Positions 1-7,625 of a DNA stretch of 61,047 bases are shown here, piece after piece (positions within the stretch are counted from its first letter, which is position 1; each line of letters opens with the position of its first letter). Origin of the DNA: Opitutus sp. Lineage in GTDB: Bacteria > Verrucomicrobiota > Verrucomicrobiia > Opitutales > Opitutaceae. A program made the position numbers and the translations under genes. Under the pieces are notes generated by a model. That model did not search any database and had not been told where the DNA came from. It saw only the letters and a program-made list of their open reading frames with translations. The stretch covers positions 1 to 61,047 of the forward strand of contig JANYAM010000124.1 in NCBI GenBank assembly GCA_025361365.1, in the 5' to 3' direction.

Positions 1-1
1 G

Positions 2-1933
2 CTCCGCATCATCACCACCGAGGGCAAGCGCGCCACCGCCACTTACGCCCTCGAGTCCACCAAGCGCATCCTCGCCTATTACAACGAATATTTCGGCGTC
101 CGCTACCCGCTGCCCAAGCTCGACCAGATCGCCGTGCCCAACGCCTTCGCCACCTTCGGCGCCATGGAAAACTGGGGCTGCATCACCTACATCGACACTG
201 CGCTGCTCTTTGACCCGGTGAACTCCTCACAGGAGCGCCGCGAGCGGATCTTCGCCGTCATCGCCCACGAGATGGCGCACCAGTGGTTCGGCGACCTCGT
301 CACGATGGCGTGGTGGGACAACCTCTGGCTCAACGAGGGCTTCGCCTCGTGGATGGGCACCAAGGCCAGCGATGCGCTCAATCCCGACTGGCAACTCTGG
401 GTCCGCGCCGCCGAGGCCAAGGAAGGCGCGATGGGGCTCGACGCCCGCAAGACCACGCACCCGATCCAGCGGCCCATCGCCAACGAGAGCCAGGCCAACG
501 ACGCCTTCGACGCCATCTCCTACCAGAAGGGCCAGGGCTTCCTCCGCATGCTCGAGGCCTACCTCGGGCCTGACACCTTCCGCGCCGGCCTCCACCGGTA
601 TGTCGACCAGCACAAGTATTCCAACAGCACCACCGCCGACCTCTGGGCCGCGCTGGGCGAGGCCTCGGGCAAGCCCGTTGTCTCCATGGCCGCCGGCTGG
701 ACCGAGCAACCCGGTTTCCCGATCGTGCTCGTCTCCGCCGTCGGCAGCGGCGCGACGCGCGGCCTCCGGCTCGAGCAATCCCGTTTCACCGTCAACGACC
801 CCGCCGCCACGCCGCTCACGTGGAAGATTCCCGTCACGCTTGCCAACACCGCGAATCTTTCCGCCGCCACCGTGACGCTGCTGGAGAAGGAGCCCATTAC
901 CGTGCCCTGGCCCGCCGGCACCGGCACGCCCAAGGCCAATCTCCACAACACGGGTTTCTATCGCGTGCTCTACGACGATGCGCTGGGTGACGCCCTGCGC
1001 CGCGAGATCACCACGCTGCCCGTCACCGACCAGCTCAATGTGCTCGGCGACACCTGGGCGCTGGTCGAGGCCGGCCGGCAGCCCGCGACCGCGTGGCTCG
1101 GCTTGGCCGAGCAATTGCGCGCCAGCCCGAGCCAACCGGTGTGGGAGCATCTCCTGGAAAAATTGATACTGATCGACCGCCTCCAGTTCGACCAGCCCGG
1201 CCGGCGCGCCTACCAAGCTTGGGCCTGCCAGCTGCTGACCCCCAAGCTCGCCCAGTTGGGTTGGGACGCCAAGCCGGCCGAACCGGCCCTCGATGCCACG
1301 CTGCGCGCCAAGGTGGTCGACGTCCTCGGCAATTTCGGCGACCGCGCCACCGTCGAGGAGTGCACGCGCCGCTTCCAGGCCTACCTCGCCAATCCCGCCA
1401 GCCTGCCCGGCAACGTGCGCGGCTCCGTGTTCGATGTCGTCGGCCGTTACGCCACGCCCGAGACCTACGAGCAACTGCACACCCTGGCACGCGCCGCCAA
1501 GACCACCGAGGAGAAGCGCCGCGCTTACGGCGGCATGCAAGCCGCGCTCGATCCGGCGCTCGCCACCAAGACACTGGCCCTCGCGCTCGGCGACGAGATG
1601 TCCGCCACCGAGGCTTCGCGCAATGTCGCGGCGGTCGCGAACAACGAACATGCCGACCTCGCCTGGGAATTCACCAAGGCCCACACCGACGAACTGTTCA
1701 AGCGCACCACCTTCTTCGGTCGCAATGTCTTCCTCCCCGCCATCGCCCGCGCCTCCTCGGACGCCACCCGCGCCACGGAGCTCGAGGACTACGTGCGCCA
1801 GAAGCTGCCGGCCGACGCCTTCGCCGAGGCCGCCAAGGGTTCCGACCTCATCCGTCTTCGCGCCCTGGTGAAAAAGCGCGAGCTCCCCGCGATCGACGCG
1901 TGGATCAAGGAACGCGTCAAGTTGCCCGAATAA
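2..1933 (+). CDS. M1-family zinc aminopeptidase (C-terminal part, 5' end outside window)
   Basis: Zinc aminopeptidase that removes N-terminal residues from peptides. The frame is open from base 2, so the N-terminal part and start lie upstream of the window. The exopeptidase motif GAMENWG is encoded at 158-178. The zinc site HEMAH is at 266-280, followed after exactly 18 codons by the third zinc ligand in NEGF (Glu codon 335-337), giving the M1 HExxH-x18-E signature. The remaining 400 or so residues fit the helical ERAP1-like C-terminal domain. No downstream gene is coupled; a long palindrome follows the stop. Family assignment is secure, substrate preference is not. Confidence 0.95.
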   Translation, partial: LRIITTEGKRATATYALESTKRILAYYNEYFGVRYPLPKLDQIAVPNAFATFGAMENWGCITYIDTALLFDPVNSSQERRERIFAVIAHEMAHQWFGDLVTMAWWDNLWLNEGFASWMGTKASDALNPDWQLWVRAAEAKEGAMGLDARKTTHPIQRPIANESQANDAFDAISYQKGQGFLRMLEAYLGPDTFRAGLHRYVDQHKYSNSTTADLWAALGEASGKPVVSMAAGWTEQPGFPIVLVSAVGSGATRGLRLEQSRFTVNDPAATPLTWKIPVTLANTANLSAATVTLLEKEPITVPWPAGTGTPKANLHNTGFYRVLYDDALGDALRREITTLPVTDQLNVLGDTWALVEAGRQPATAWLGLAEQLRASPSQPVWEHLLEKLILIDRLQFDQPGRRAYQAWACQLLTPKLAQLGWDAKPAEPALDATLRAKVVDVLGNFGDRATVEECTRRFQAYLANPASLPGNVRGSVFDVVGRYATPETYEQLHTLARAAKTTEEKRRAYGGMQAALDPALATKTLALALGDEMSATEASRNVAAVANNEHADLAWEFTKAHTDELFKRTTFFGRNVFLPAIARASSDATRATELEDYVRQKLPADAFAEAAKGSDLIRLRALVKKRELPAIDAWIKERVKLPE

Positions 1934-1955
1934 CAAAGCTGCTTTCCCCGATCTT

Positions 1956-2018
1956 TTGTAGGAGCCTGCTTGCAGGCGATTCGCCGCGTTCGGGTCGCCT
2001 GCAAGCAGGCTCCTACAA
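1956..2018. repeat. REPIN-like palindrome, type A (GTAGGAGCCTGC)
   Basis: Two perfectly complementary 24-base arms (1956-1979 and 1995-2018) separated by 15 bases. Each arm is itself a small hairpin (GCCTGC-TT-GCAGGC) preceded by a GTAG-type tetranucleotide. That is the architecture of bacterial REP sequences paired as REPINs. It fills the gap between the aminopeptidase stop and the next start. It could also work as a transcription terminator, but there is no T-tract. Confidence 0.8.
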
Positions 2019-2031
2019 GAATACGCGGCCC

Positions 2032-2520
2032 ATGATCAAACTCCGCGCCAAACTCTACCAGGTCGCGCTCGTCCGCTGGGTCGACGTGCCGAAGGCGGCC
2101 GTCGCCCCGCTCGCTCTGACTCCCGCCGACATCAAGGGTGCGATCAAGGGCTGGAACGCCCTGCTCCGGTTCAACGACGACCTCGACCGCGTCACGCTGT
2201 TCGCCAGCAGCAAGCGCGGCCACCTCAAGTTCGCCTTCAAGGTCGAGCTGCTGAAGGCCGCGGGGGTCGATGCGGGCGACAGCGTGGAGTTCACGCTTGG
2301 GCGCGACACCGCCTCGCGCGAACCGGAGTTGCCCGATGAGATGGCGCGCGTGTTCCGTACGCGCCCCGAGTTGCGCGAGCGCTTGATGAAACACAGCGTC
2401 GCGATGCGCCGGCAGATTGTCCGCTACATCGAGCAGGCGAAGAGCCCTGAAGTCCGCGCGAAACGCTGCTGGATCTTCCTCGAGCGGCTGGCCGAGACCG
2501 GCAAGCTCGGCGGCAGTTAG
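2032..2520 (+). CDS. DUF1905 / YdeI (OmpD-associated) domain protein
   Basis: A 162-residue protein. The N-terminal half (about residues 1-90: LYQVALVRWVDVP, then a basic RGHLKFAFKVEL stretch) looks like the DUF1905 barrel. The C-terminal half (EMARVFRTRPELRERLMKHS, then RYIEQAKSPEVRAKR) resembles the YdeI/OmpD-associated helical domain. Proteins of this group are cytosolic and functionally poorly defined; some have been linked to bacteriocin protection. The ATG at 2032 is the first start after the palindrome and begins the recognisable domain. It stands alone between two palindromic repeats. Family assignment is from memory of domain patterns and is moderate. Confidence 0.75.
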   Translation: MIKLRAKLYQVALVRWVDVPKAAVAPLALTPADIKGAIKGWNALLRFNDDLDRVTLFASSKRGHLKFAFKVELLKAAGVDAGDSVEFTLGRDTASREPELPDEMARVFRTRPELRERLMKHSVAMRRQIVRYIEQAKSPEVRAKRCWIFLERLAETGKLGGS

Positions 2521-2534
2521 TCCCGTTTTTATCG

Positions 2535-2612
2535 TGGAGGGCCCAGCTCCAGCTGGACCGCGTGTGCTCAAGCGATGCCGCGTTCGCGGCCCAGCTGGAG
2601 CTGGGCCCTCCA
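2535..2612. repeat. REPIN-like palindrome, type B (GTGGAGGGCCCAGCT)
   Basis: Arms 2535-2556 and 2591-2612 are 22-base perfect reverse complements, and pairing continues inward for six more bases with one mismatch. Each arm contains its own hairpin around CCAGCT/AGCTGG, and the left arm follows a GTGG-type tetranucleotide (2534-2537). Same architecture as the element at 1956-2018 but a different sequence family. Confidence 0.75.
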
Positions 2613-2719
2613 ATGAACTGGTCACCCGACACACTCCGCCTCATTCGCCATCAGCACAGCGCGAAACTAGCCACCCGGCCCATGGCGCGAACGGGAAACC
2701 GGGATATGGTTGAGGCGCC

Positions 2720-2932
2720 ATGAATGACTGCTGCCCAACCATCCCGCTGACCGCTTCACCCGCGGTTTCGGCCAAGACTCCCGCCGCTCGCGGGTTGTTC
2801 GCCTCGCTCGAACGGCTCATCAACACCGCCGGCTTCGTGTCGGTGGATTTGACCGACACCATTTTCGCGTCCTTGCCGCGCTCCGACGGCGCGCCCTACG
2901 AGGCCGTCGTGCGGACTAATTGTTCGGAATGA
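2720..2932 (+). CDS. Small hypothetical ORF (70 aa)
   Basis: An open frame starting with ATG, preceded by a weak purine stretch (GAGG, 5 bases upstream). The product has no family I recognise. Its middle section (RGLFASLERLINTAGF then VDLTDTIFASLP) is plausible helical protein rather than shadow-frame composition. It ends 17 bases inside the 3' end of the convergent membrane-protein gene. It may be a real short protein or the remnant of a longer one. Confidence 0.3.
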   Translation: MNDCCPTIPLTASPAVSAKTPAARGLFASLERLINTAGFVSVDLTDTIFASLPRSDGAPYEAVVRTNCSE

Positions 2933-3335
2933 AGCCCTCGCCCTTCGGGTCGAACAGCTTCTTCGCGTAGAACGGCACGTATTGGGTGATGCCCAGCACG
3001 CCGAGCACGAAGAGGCTGTCGCGATAGGGTCCGCCGAGGAAGATGCCAAGGATGCCGCAGGCCTCGGCCAGCACCACGCCGATGATGAAGGACACAAACG
3101 CGCGGTTGGGGTCCGTGGCGCGCGGCAGCACCAGCCAGCGGAGGACAATGCTCACGAACAACGGCACGACCCCGATGAGGCCAGTCAGGGAATTGTTCGC
3201 GGAGGGCGCCGGCAGCGGCTTGCCGCCCACGAGGAAAAAATAAATCAGCACCAGGCCGGTGAGGATGGAGCCCCACACTATCCACCAGACCAGCAGGCGG
3301 GCCTTGATCCTCTGGTTATCGTAACCGGGCATCAT
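2916..3335 (-). CDS. Small integral membrane protein (139 aa)
   Basis: Four hydrophobic segments are visible, at about residues 14-36, 48-68, 80-101 and 106-122 (WWIVWGSILTGLVLIYFF; VVPLFVSIVLRWLVL; FIIGVVLAEACGILGIFL; LFVLGVLGITQYVPF). No family recognised. Its ATG overlaps the stop of the upstream ALDH-like gene by four bases (ATGA), so it is probably translationally coupled and is the last gene of the deoC/ALDH cluster. Function unknown. Confidence 0.75.
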   Translation of the reverse strand: MMPGYDNQRIKARLLVWWIVWGSILTGLVLIYFFLVGGKPLPAPSANNSLTGLIGVVPLFVSIVLRWLVLPRATDPNRAFVSFIIGVVLAEACGILGIFLGGPYRDSLFVLGVLGITQYVPFYAKKLFDPKGEGFIPNN

Positions 3336-4198
3336 GCGCCGATGGGGTGCCAGGTCGTCTTGAACTCGAGGTGGTCGCGGAGCTCGTAGAGGCTCTGCGC
3401 CTTGTCGGAGAACCAGTCCACCGGCTCCTCGGCCTTGGTGAGCTTCACGCGCTTCACGCTGTCGGCGGCGCCGAGTTTGAGGGCTTTGCGCTCCTCGGCG
3501 TTCGCCACGCCGGCAATGGCGCGGAGATGCGTGTGGGTGGCGAAAGTCGGCACCATTTCCTTGCGGAAGCCGGTGAGCAGGTTGACCACGCCACCGGGCA
3601 GGTCGCTCGTGGCGAGCATCTCGCCGAGCACGATGGCCGGATAAGGCTGCGCGGTGGAGGCGAGCGCGACGACCGTGTTGCCGCTCGTGATGGCCGGGGC
3701 GATGAGTGACATGAGGGCGAGCAGCGGAGCCCCCTCGGGCGCGAGCAAGCCGATGATACCCATGGGCTCGGTGACCGTGAAGTTGAAGTGCGGCGAGGCG
3801 ACGGGGTTCACGTTGCCGAGCACCTGCTCATATTTGTCAGCCCAACCGGCGTAATAGATGATCCGGTCGATCGTCGCGGTGATTTCCTTCGCGGCCGAGG
3901 ATTTCGACGCACCACCGACGGCAAGGGCGTCGGCCATGTCGGATTTGCGCGCCTCGAGCATCTCAGCGAGGCGGTAGATGATCTGGCCACGGTTATAGGG
4001 CGTGCGCTTGGCCCAACCCGGGCCGGCCTTGGCGGCGGCCTCGACGGCGTTGCGCAGGTCCTTGCGGGTGCACTGCGGGATGTTGGCGAAGAAGTTGCCG
4101 GTGGCGTCCTTCAGCGGAAAGGTGCGCGCGCTCTCGGAGCGGATGAACGCGCCGCCGACGTAAACCTTGGGAGTCTTGGTGATGGGCAGACGGGACAT
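3332..4198 (-). CDS. Truncated, probably non-catalytic ALDH-like protein (ALDH16 C-terminal-domain type)
   Basis: 288 residues resembling the NAD-binding part of aldehyde dehydrogenases (GWADKYEQVLG, APEGAPLLALMSLIAPA, GNTVVALAS, LPGGVVNLLTG). The half that would carry the catalytic cysteine is absent. The usual NAD-site lysine (VVIKPAE in the neighbour at 5660-7168) is replaced by VVALAST, and the FTGS motif is missing. This is how I recall the second domain of ALDH16 proteins. It probably acts as a structural partner of the full ALDH encoded two genes upstream. ATG at 4198; no Shine-Dalgarno seen. Coupled to the downstream membrane gene by ATGA. Confidence 0.8.
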   Translation of the reverse strand: MSRLPITKTPKVYVGGAFIRSESARTFPLKDATGNFFANIPQCTRKDLRNAVEAAAKAGPGWAKRTPYNRGQIIYRLAEMLEARKSDMADALAVGGASKSSAAKEITATIDRIIYYAGWADKYEQVLGNVNPVASPHFNFTVTEPMGIIGLLAPEGAPLLALMSLIAPAITSGNTVVALASTAQPYPAIVLGEMLATSDLPGGVVNLLTGFRKEMVPTFATHTHLRAIAGVANAEERKALKLGAADSVKRVKLTKAEEPVDWFSDKAQSLYELRDHLEFKTTWHPIGA

Positions 4199-4216
4199 GG
4201 GAGGAATCGGTTAAAC

Positions 4217-5572
4217 TCAGGCCGCGGCGGCGGGTTCGTCGCCCTGCAGGTAGGATTTTTCTTTATAGGCCTTGGCGACGAAGACGTAGAACGCCACGCA
4301 GCCGATCGAGAGCGCGGCGAAGAAGTTGTAGTAGGCCGCGCCGTGCAGTTTCACGGTGCCGTCGGGATTGGCGATGAACACATGGACGAGTGCCGTGAAC
4401 AGGTTGCCGGCGGAAACCGCGAGCAGGTAGATGGCCTGCACCATCGCCTTCATATGCTTCGGCGCCTGGGTGTAGGCAAACTCGAGGCCGGTGATCGAAA
4501 CCATCACCTCGCCCGCCGAGAGCAGGGCGTAGGCGGGCAGCTGCCAGCCGATGCTGGGCTTCAGGCCGGCGGCGATCTGCGTCTCGATCCAGGCGCTGAC
4601 GAGGAACGAGAGCCCGGTGACAATCAACCCGAGGCCGATCTTCCGCAGCGAGGTGAGCGCCCAGACCTTGTTGATCGCGGGATAGATGACGTATTGAAAC
4701 AGCGGGATGAACGCCAGGATCATGATGGCGTTGAGCGCCTGGATTTGAGCCGCGAGCCAGTCGATGCCGGCGAAGTGCAGGTTCATCTTCTGCGCCTGCG
4801 TCACCCACTCGCCACCGCTCTGATCCCAGAGCGACCAGAACACGGCGACAAACGCGAAGATGATCGCGATGCGCCCGAGGGTGGCGAAGCCCTCGGCGTT
4901 GAAGGTGTCGCGCAGGAACGTTTTCCCGCCCGGCGGGATGTGCGCGTATTTGTGGCGGCCGCTCCAGAAGATAATCGTCGCGAGCAGCATCAGGCCGGCC
5001 GGCACGCCGAACGCGAGGGCGGGGCCGGATTTGTCGAGCAACACCGGGATGAGCAGGATCGAGAAGAACGAGCCGAAGTTCACCGAGAAATAAAACCAGC
5101 CGAAGGCGCGGGCGAGCAGGTGCTGGTTGCCGGCGCCAAACTGGTCGCCGACATGCGAGGAGACGCAGGGCTTGATGCCCCCCGCGCCGATCGCGATGAG
5201 CGTGAGGCCGAGCGTCAGCCCGAGCCGCGTGTGGTCAAACGCCAGCACCAGGCTGCCGAGGCAGTAGACCAGCGAGAGGCGGATGATCATGTTGTATTTG
5301 CCCCAGAAGGCATCGGAGATGATCGCGCCGATCGCCGGGAAGAAATAGTTGGCGGAGAGGAACAGGTGATACCACTTGTTCGCATCGTTCTCGGTCATCG
5401 GCGCCAGCGTGCCGCTGCGGTCGACGAGATACTTCGTCATAAACACGACGAGGACGGCGCGCATCCCGTAGAAGTTGAACCGCTCGGCCGCCTCGTTGCC
5501 CACGATGTAGGGGATGCCCGGGGGCATCGTGGTCAGCTTCTGCGGGGCGGTGAGATACGGGGGGTGAGCCAT
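4217..5572 (-). CDS. POT/PTR-family proton-coupled oligopeptide transporter
   Basis: A 451-residue MFS protein of the proton-dependent oligopeptide transporter family. It carries the N-terminal proton-coupling motif ExxERFxxYG (NEAAERFNFYG, about residues 26-36), GAGGIKPCVSSHVGDQF, and the PTR signature FYFSVNFGSF. About a dozen hydrophobic segments are visible. It lies 18 bases upstream of the ALDH-like gene and between the two ALDH genes, suggesting a shared transcript. The imported substrate could be peptides or another small solute; the neighbours point to nucleoside or aldehyde catabolism. Confidence 0.92.
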   Translation of the reverse strand: MAHPPYLTAPQKLTTMPPGIPYIVGNEAAERFNFYGMRAVLVVFMTKYLVDRSGTLAPMTENDANKWYHLFLSANYFFPAIGAIISDAFWGKYNMIIRLSLVYCLGSLVLAFDHTRLGLTLGLTLIAIGAGGIKPCVSSHVGDQFGAGNQHLLARAFGWFYFSVNFGSFFSILLIPVLLDKSGPALAFGVPAGLMLLATIIFWSGRHKYAHIPPGGKTFLRDTFNAEGFATLGRIAIIFAFVAVFWSLWDQSGGEWVTQAQKMNLHFAGIDWLAAQIQALNAIMILAFIPLFQYVIYPAINKVWALTSLRKIGLGLIVTGLSFLVSAWIETQIAAGLKPSIGWQLPAYALLSAGEVMVSITGLEFAYTQAPKHMKAMVQAIYLLAVSAGNLFTALVHVFIANPDGTVKLHGAAYYNFFAALSIGCVAFYVFVAKAYKEKSYLQGDEPAAAA

Positions 5573-5574
5573 AT

Positions 5575-5658
5575 TTTGGACAGAATTAACAAAATGAACG
5601 GAATGAGATCCAAATCCTGTTCAGGGTGTTTCTGGAAATTCTGTTCATTCTGTCTAAA
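5575..5658. repeat. AT-rich intergenic inverted repeat
   Basis: The spacer between the POT gene and the full ALDH gene is an imperfect inverted repeat. Arms 5575-5596 and 5637-5658 match at 19 of 22 positions around a GACAGAATnAACAnAAT core, in contrast to the GC-rich neighbours. It contains no gene. It may be a small dispersed repeat or a hairpin acting in mRNA processing; no T-tract follows it. Confidence 0.5.
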
Positions 5659-5659
5659 C

Positions 5660-7168
5660 TCAGACGAGTTTACAGTAGTCGAGCAGGCCCTGGCGGCCAC
5701 CCTCGCGGCCGAAGCCGGACTCCTTGTAGCCGCCGAAGGGCGACGTGGGGTCGAACTTGTTGTAGGTGTTGGCCCAGACGACGCCGGCCTTGAGCTCGGT
5801 GGACATCTTCAGGATGCGCGAGCCCTTGTCGGTCCACACGCCGGCGCTGAGGCCGTAGGCGGTGTTGTTGGCCTTCTCCACCGCTTCCTCGAGCGTGCGG
5901 AACGTCAGGATGCTGAGCACCGGCCCGAAGATTTCCTCGCGGGCAATGCGGTGGCTCATCGAGACGCCGGAGAACAGCGTCGGGCGGAAATAATAGCCTT
6001 TGGTGGGCAGCTTGCAGGGCGCTTGGTAAAGCGTCGCGCCTTCCTTCACGCCGGCCGCGACGAGCCGTTCGATTGTGCCGAGCTGTTCCTTCGAGTTGAT
6101 CGCGCCGACGTCGGTGTTCTTGTCGAGCGGGTCGCCGACGCGCAGCGTCTTGAGGCGGGTTTTGAGTTTCGCAAGGATCTCGGCGGCGACGGTCTCCTGC
6201 ACGAGCAGGCGCGAGCCGGCGCAGCACACGTGGCCCTGGTTGAAGAAAATGCCGTTGATGATGCCCTCGACCGCCTGGTCGATCGGCGCGTCGTCGAACA
6301 CGATGTTCGCCGCCTTGCCGCCGAGTTCCATGGTCATCTTCTTGTCAGTGCCGGCCAGCGACCGCATGATGATCTTGCCCACCTCGGTCGAGCCGGTGAA
6401 GGCTACCTTGGCCGCGGTCGGGTGGTTCATGATCGCCGCGCCGGTGTCGCCAAAACCGGTGACGATGTTGACGACGCCCGCGGGCAGGCCGGCGTCCATG
6501 AAAATCTCGGCGAGTTTCAGCGCAGTGATGCTGGTGGTCTCGGCCGGCTTGATGACAACGGTGTTGCCCATCGCCAGCGCGGGCGCGAGCTTCCACGCCA
6601 TCATCAGCAGCGGGAAATTCCACGGGATAACCTGGCCGACGACGCCGAGCGGCGCGACCTTCCGGCCGGGCGCCACGTAGTCGAGCTTGTCGGCCCAGCC
6701 GGCGTGGTAGAAGAAATGCGCCGCGGCCATCGGGATGTCGAAATCGCGCGACTCCTTGATCGGCTTGCCGCCGTCCATCGTCTCGGCCACGGCGAACTCG
6801 CGGGCGCGGTCCTGCAGCAGGCGGGCGATGCGGTAGATGTATTTGGCGCGCTCCTTGCCGGGCATCTTGCCCCAGACATTGTCTGAGGCCTTCTTCGCCG
6901 CGGCGTAGGCGGCGTCGACATCGGCCGCGCTGCCGTGGGCGATCTCGGCGAGCTTGGATTCATTGGCCGGGTTGATGGAGTCGAAATACTTGCCGGAGGC
7001 CGGGGCGACGAACTTGCCGCCGATGAAGAGATCGTAGCGGGCCTTCAGTTTCGGGTCGGCCGTCTCCGGGGCCGGATCGTATTCCCAGAGATCACCGAAG
7101 ATCAGCTCGGGAGCAGGACGACCCAGGTGGCGCGAGGCCGGGCGTTTGTTGGCGGTCAGAGTGGGCAT
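5660..7168 (-). CDS. Aldehyde dehydrogenase, full length
   Basis: A 502-residue NAD(P)-dependent aldehyde dehydrogenase. General base Glu281 lies in MELGGK, the catalytic cysteine (Cys315) in FNQGHVCCAGSR, and there are NAD-site IPWNFP and VVIKPAE, FTGSTEVGK, EEIFGPVLS and PFGGYKESGFGREGG near the C-terminus. Next to deoC its natural job could be oxidising the acetaldehyde released by deoxyribose-phosphate cleavage, with the NAD-domain paralogue at 3332-4198 as partner. Both inferences rest on context. The start ATG has no visible Shine-Dalgarno. The GxxExxY cassette separates it from deoC. Confidence 0.95.
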   Translation of the reverse strand: MPTLTANKRPASRHLGRPAPELIFGDLWEYDPAPETADPKLKARYDLFIGGKFVAPASGKYFDSINPANESKLAEIAHGSAADVDAAYAAAKKASDNVWGKMPGKERAKYIYRIARLLQDRAREFAVAETMDGGKPIKESRDFDIPMAAAHFFYHAGWADKLDYVAPGRKVAPLGVVGQVIPWNFPLLMMAWKLAPALAMGNTVVIKPAETTSITALKLAEIFMDAGLPAGVVNIVTGFGDTGAAIMNHPTAAKVAFTGSTEVGKIIMRSLAGTDKKMTMELGGKAANIVFDDAPIDQAVEGIINGIFFNQGHVCCAGSRLLVQETVAAEILAKLKTRLKTLRVGDPLDKNTDVGAINSKEQLGTIERLVAAGVKEGATLYQAPCKLPTKGYYFRPTLFSGVSMSHRIAREEIFGPVLSILTFRTLEEAVEKANNTAYGLSAGVWTDKGSRILKMSTELKAGVVWANTYNKFDPTSPFGGYKESGFGREGGRQGLLDYCKLV

Positions 7169-7182
7169 GGAGAGAAGAGGTT

Positions 7183-7619
7183 AACCACGAATGGACACGA
7201 ATTCACACGGATGGGTCAGAGCACGATTCTCTCCCACTCCAATTTTGCGCGTTTAAAATTAAAGATCAGACCGACCCGTAGTCCGGTAATGCGCAGGTAA
7301 TTCAACATCTGCCCGCGTTCATGGTCAGTGATACGATCTATTACCTTGGCATCGATAATCACCGCATCATCTGCAATCAAATCTGGAATATACTCCCCGA
7401 CCTGACGCGCTTTAAAAAGAATCGGAAATGAGGCCTGTTGTCGAACCGCTATGCTGGAATCTTGAAAAGCCAGAACCAAGGCGTTCTCATAGGGCTTCTC
7501 GTGCAGTCCATGGCCCATCTCCTTGATCACGTCAAAGGCACACCCCACGATCCTGAACACCAGGTCGCGGTGCAGAAGGTTGTCTTCTGATTCGTGTCTA
7601 TTCGTGTCCATTCGTGGTT
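7183..7619. mobile_element. GxxExxY cassette bounded by perfect 20-bp inverted repeats
   Basis: Arms 7183-7202 and 7600-7619 are exact reverse complements (AACCACGAATGGACACGAAT). Each contains the direct sub-repeat CACGAAT, which recurs once more inside the right end. The 437-bp unit holds a single ORF (GxxExxY protein) whose start codon lies inside the right repeat. It sits between deoC and the ALDH gene, which otherwise form one gene cluster. It looks like a short mobile or domesticated cassette; no transposase is encoded. Confidence 0.6.
7216..7611 (-). CDS. GxxExxY-family protein
   Basis: A 131-residue member of the GxxExxY family, named for the motif seen here as GHGLHEKPYENAL (about residues 32-44). 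It also has the usual IADDAVIIDAKV strand pair and the C-terminal LRVGLIFNFKRAKLEWERIV. The family is thought to have a PD-(D/E)xK nuclease-like fold, but its role is unknown. The first codons (M-D-T-N-R-H-E) are encoded by the terminal inverted repeat itself, so repeat and gene are physically fused. The ORF is intact. Confidence 0.85.
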   Translation of the reverse strand: MDTNRHESEDNLLHRDLVFRIVGCAFDVIKEMGHGLHEKPYENALVLAFQDSSIAVRQQASFPILFKARQVGEYIPDLIADDAVIIDAKVIDRITDHERGQMLNYLRITGLRVGLIFNFKRAKLEWERIVL

Positions 7620-7625
7620 CTAAAA

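Noticed and set aside
227-1936. A 569-codon minus-strand frame across the aminopeptidase
   Set aside because: Shadow of the M1 gene, whose HExxH-x18-E motif fixes the true strand and frame.
3788-6886. A 1032-codon open frame on the plus strand
   Set aside because: It lies antisense to the POT transporter and both ALDH genes, is rich in Arg/Gly/Glu with no motif, and is a by-product of high GC.
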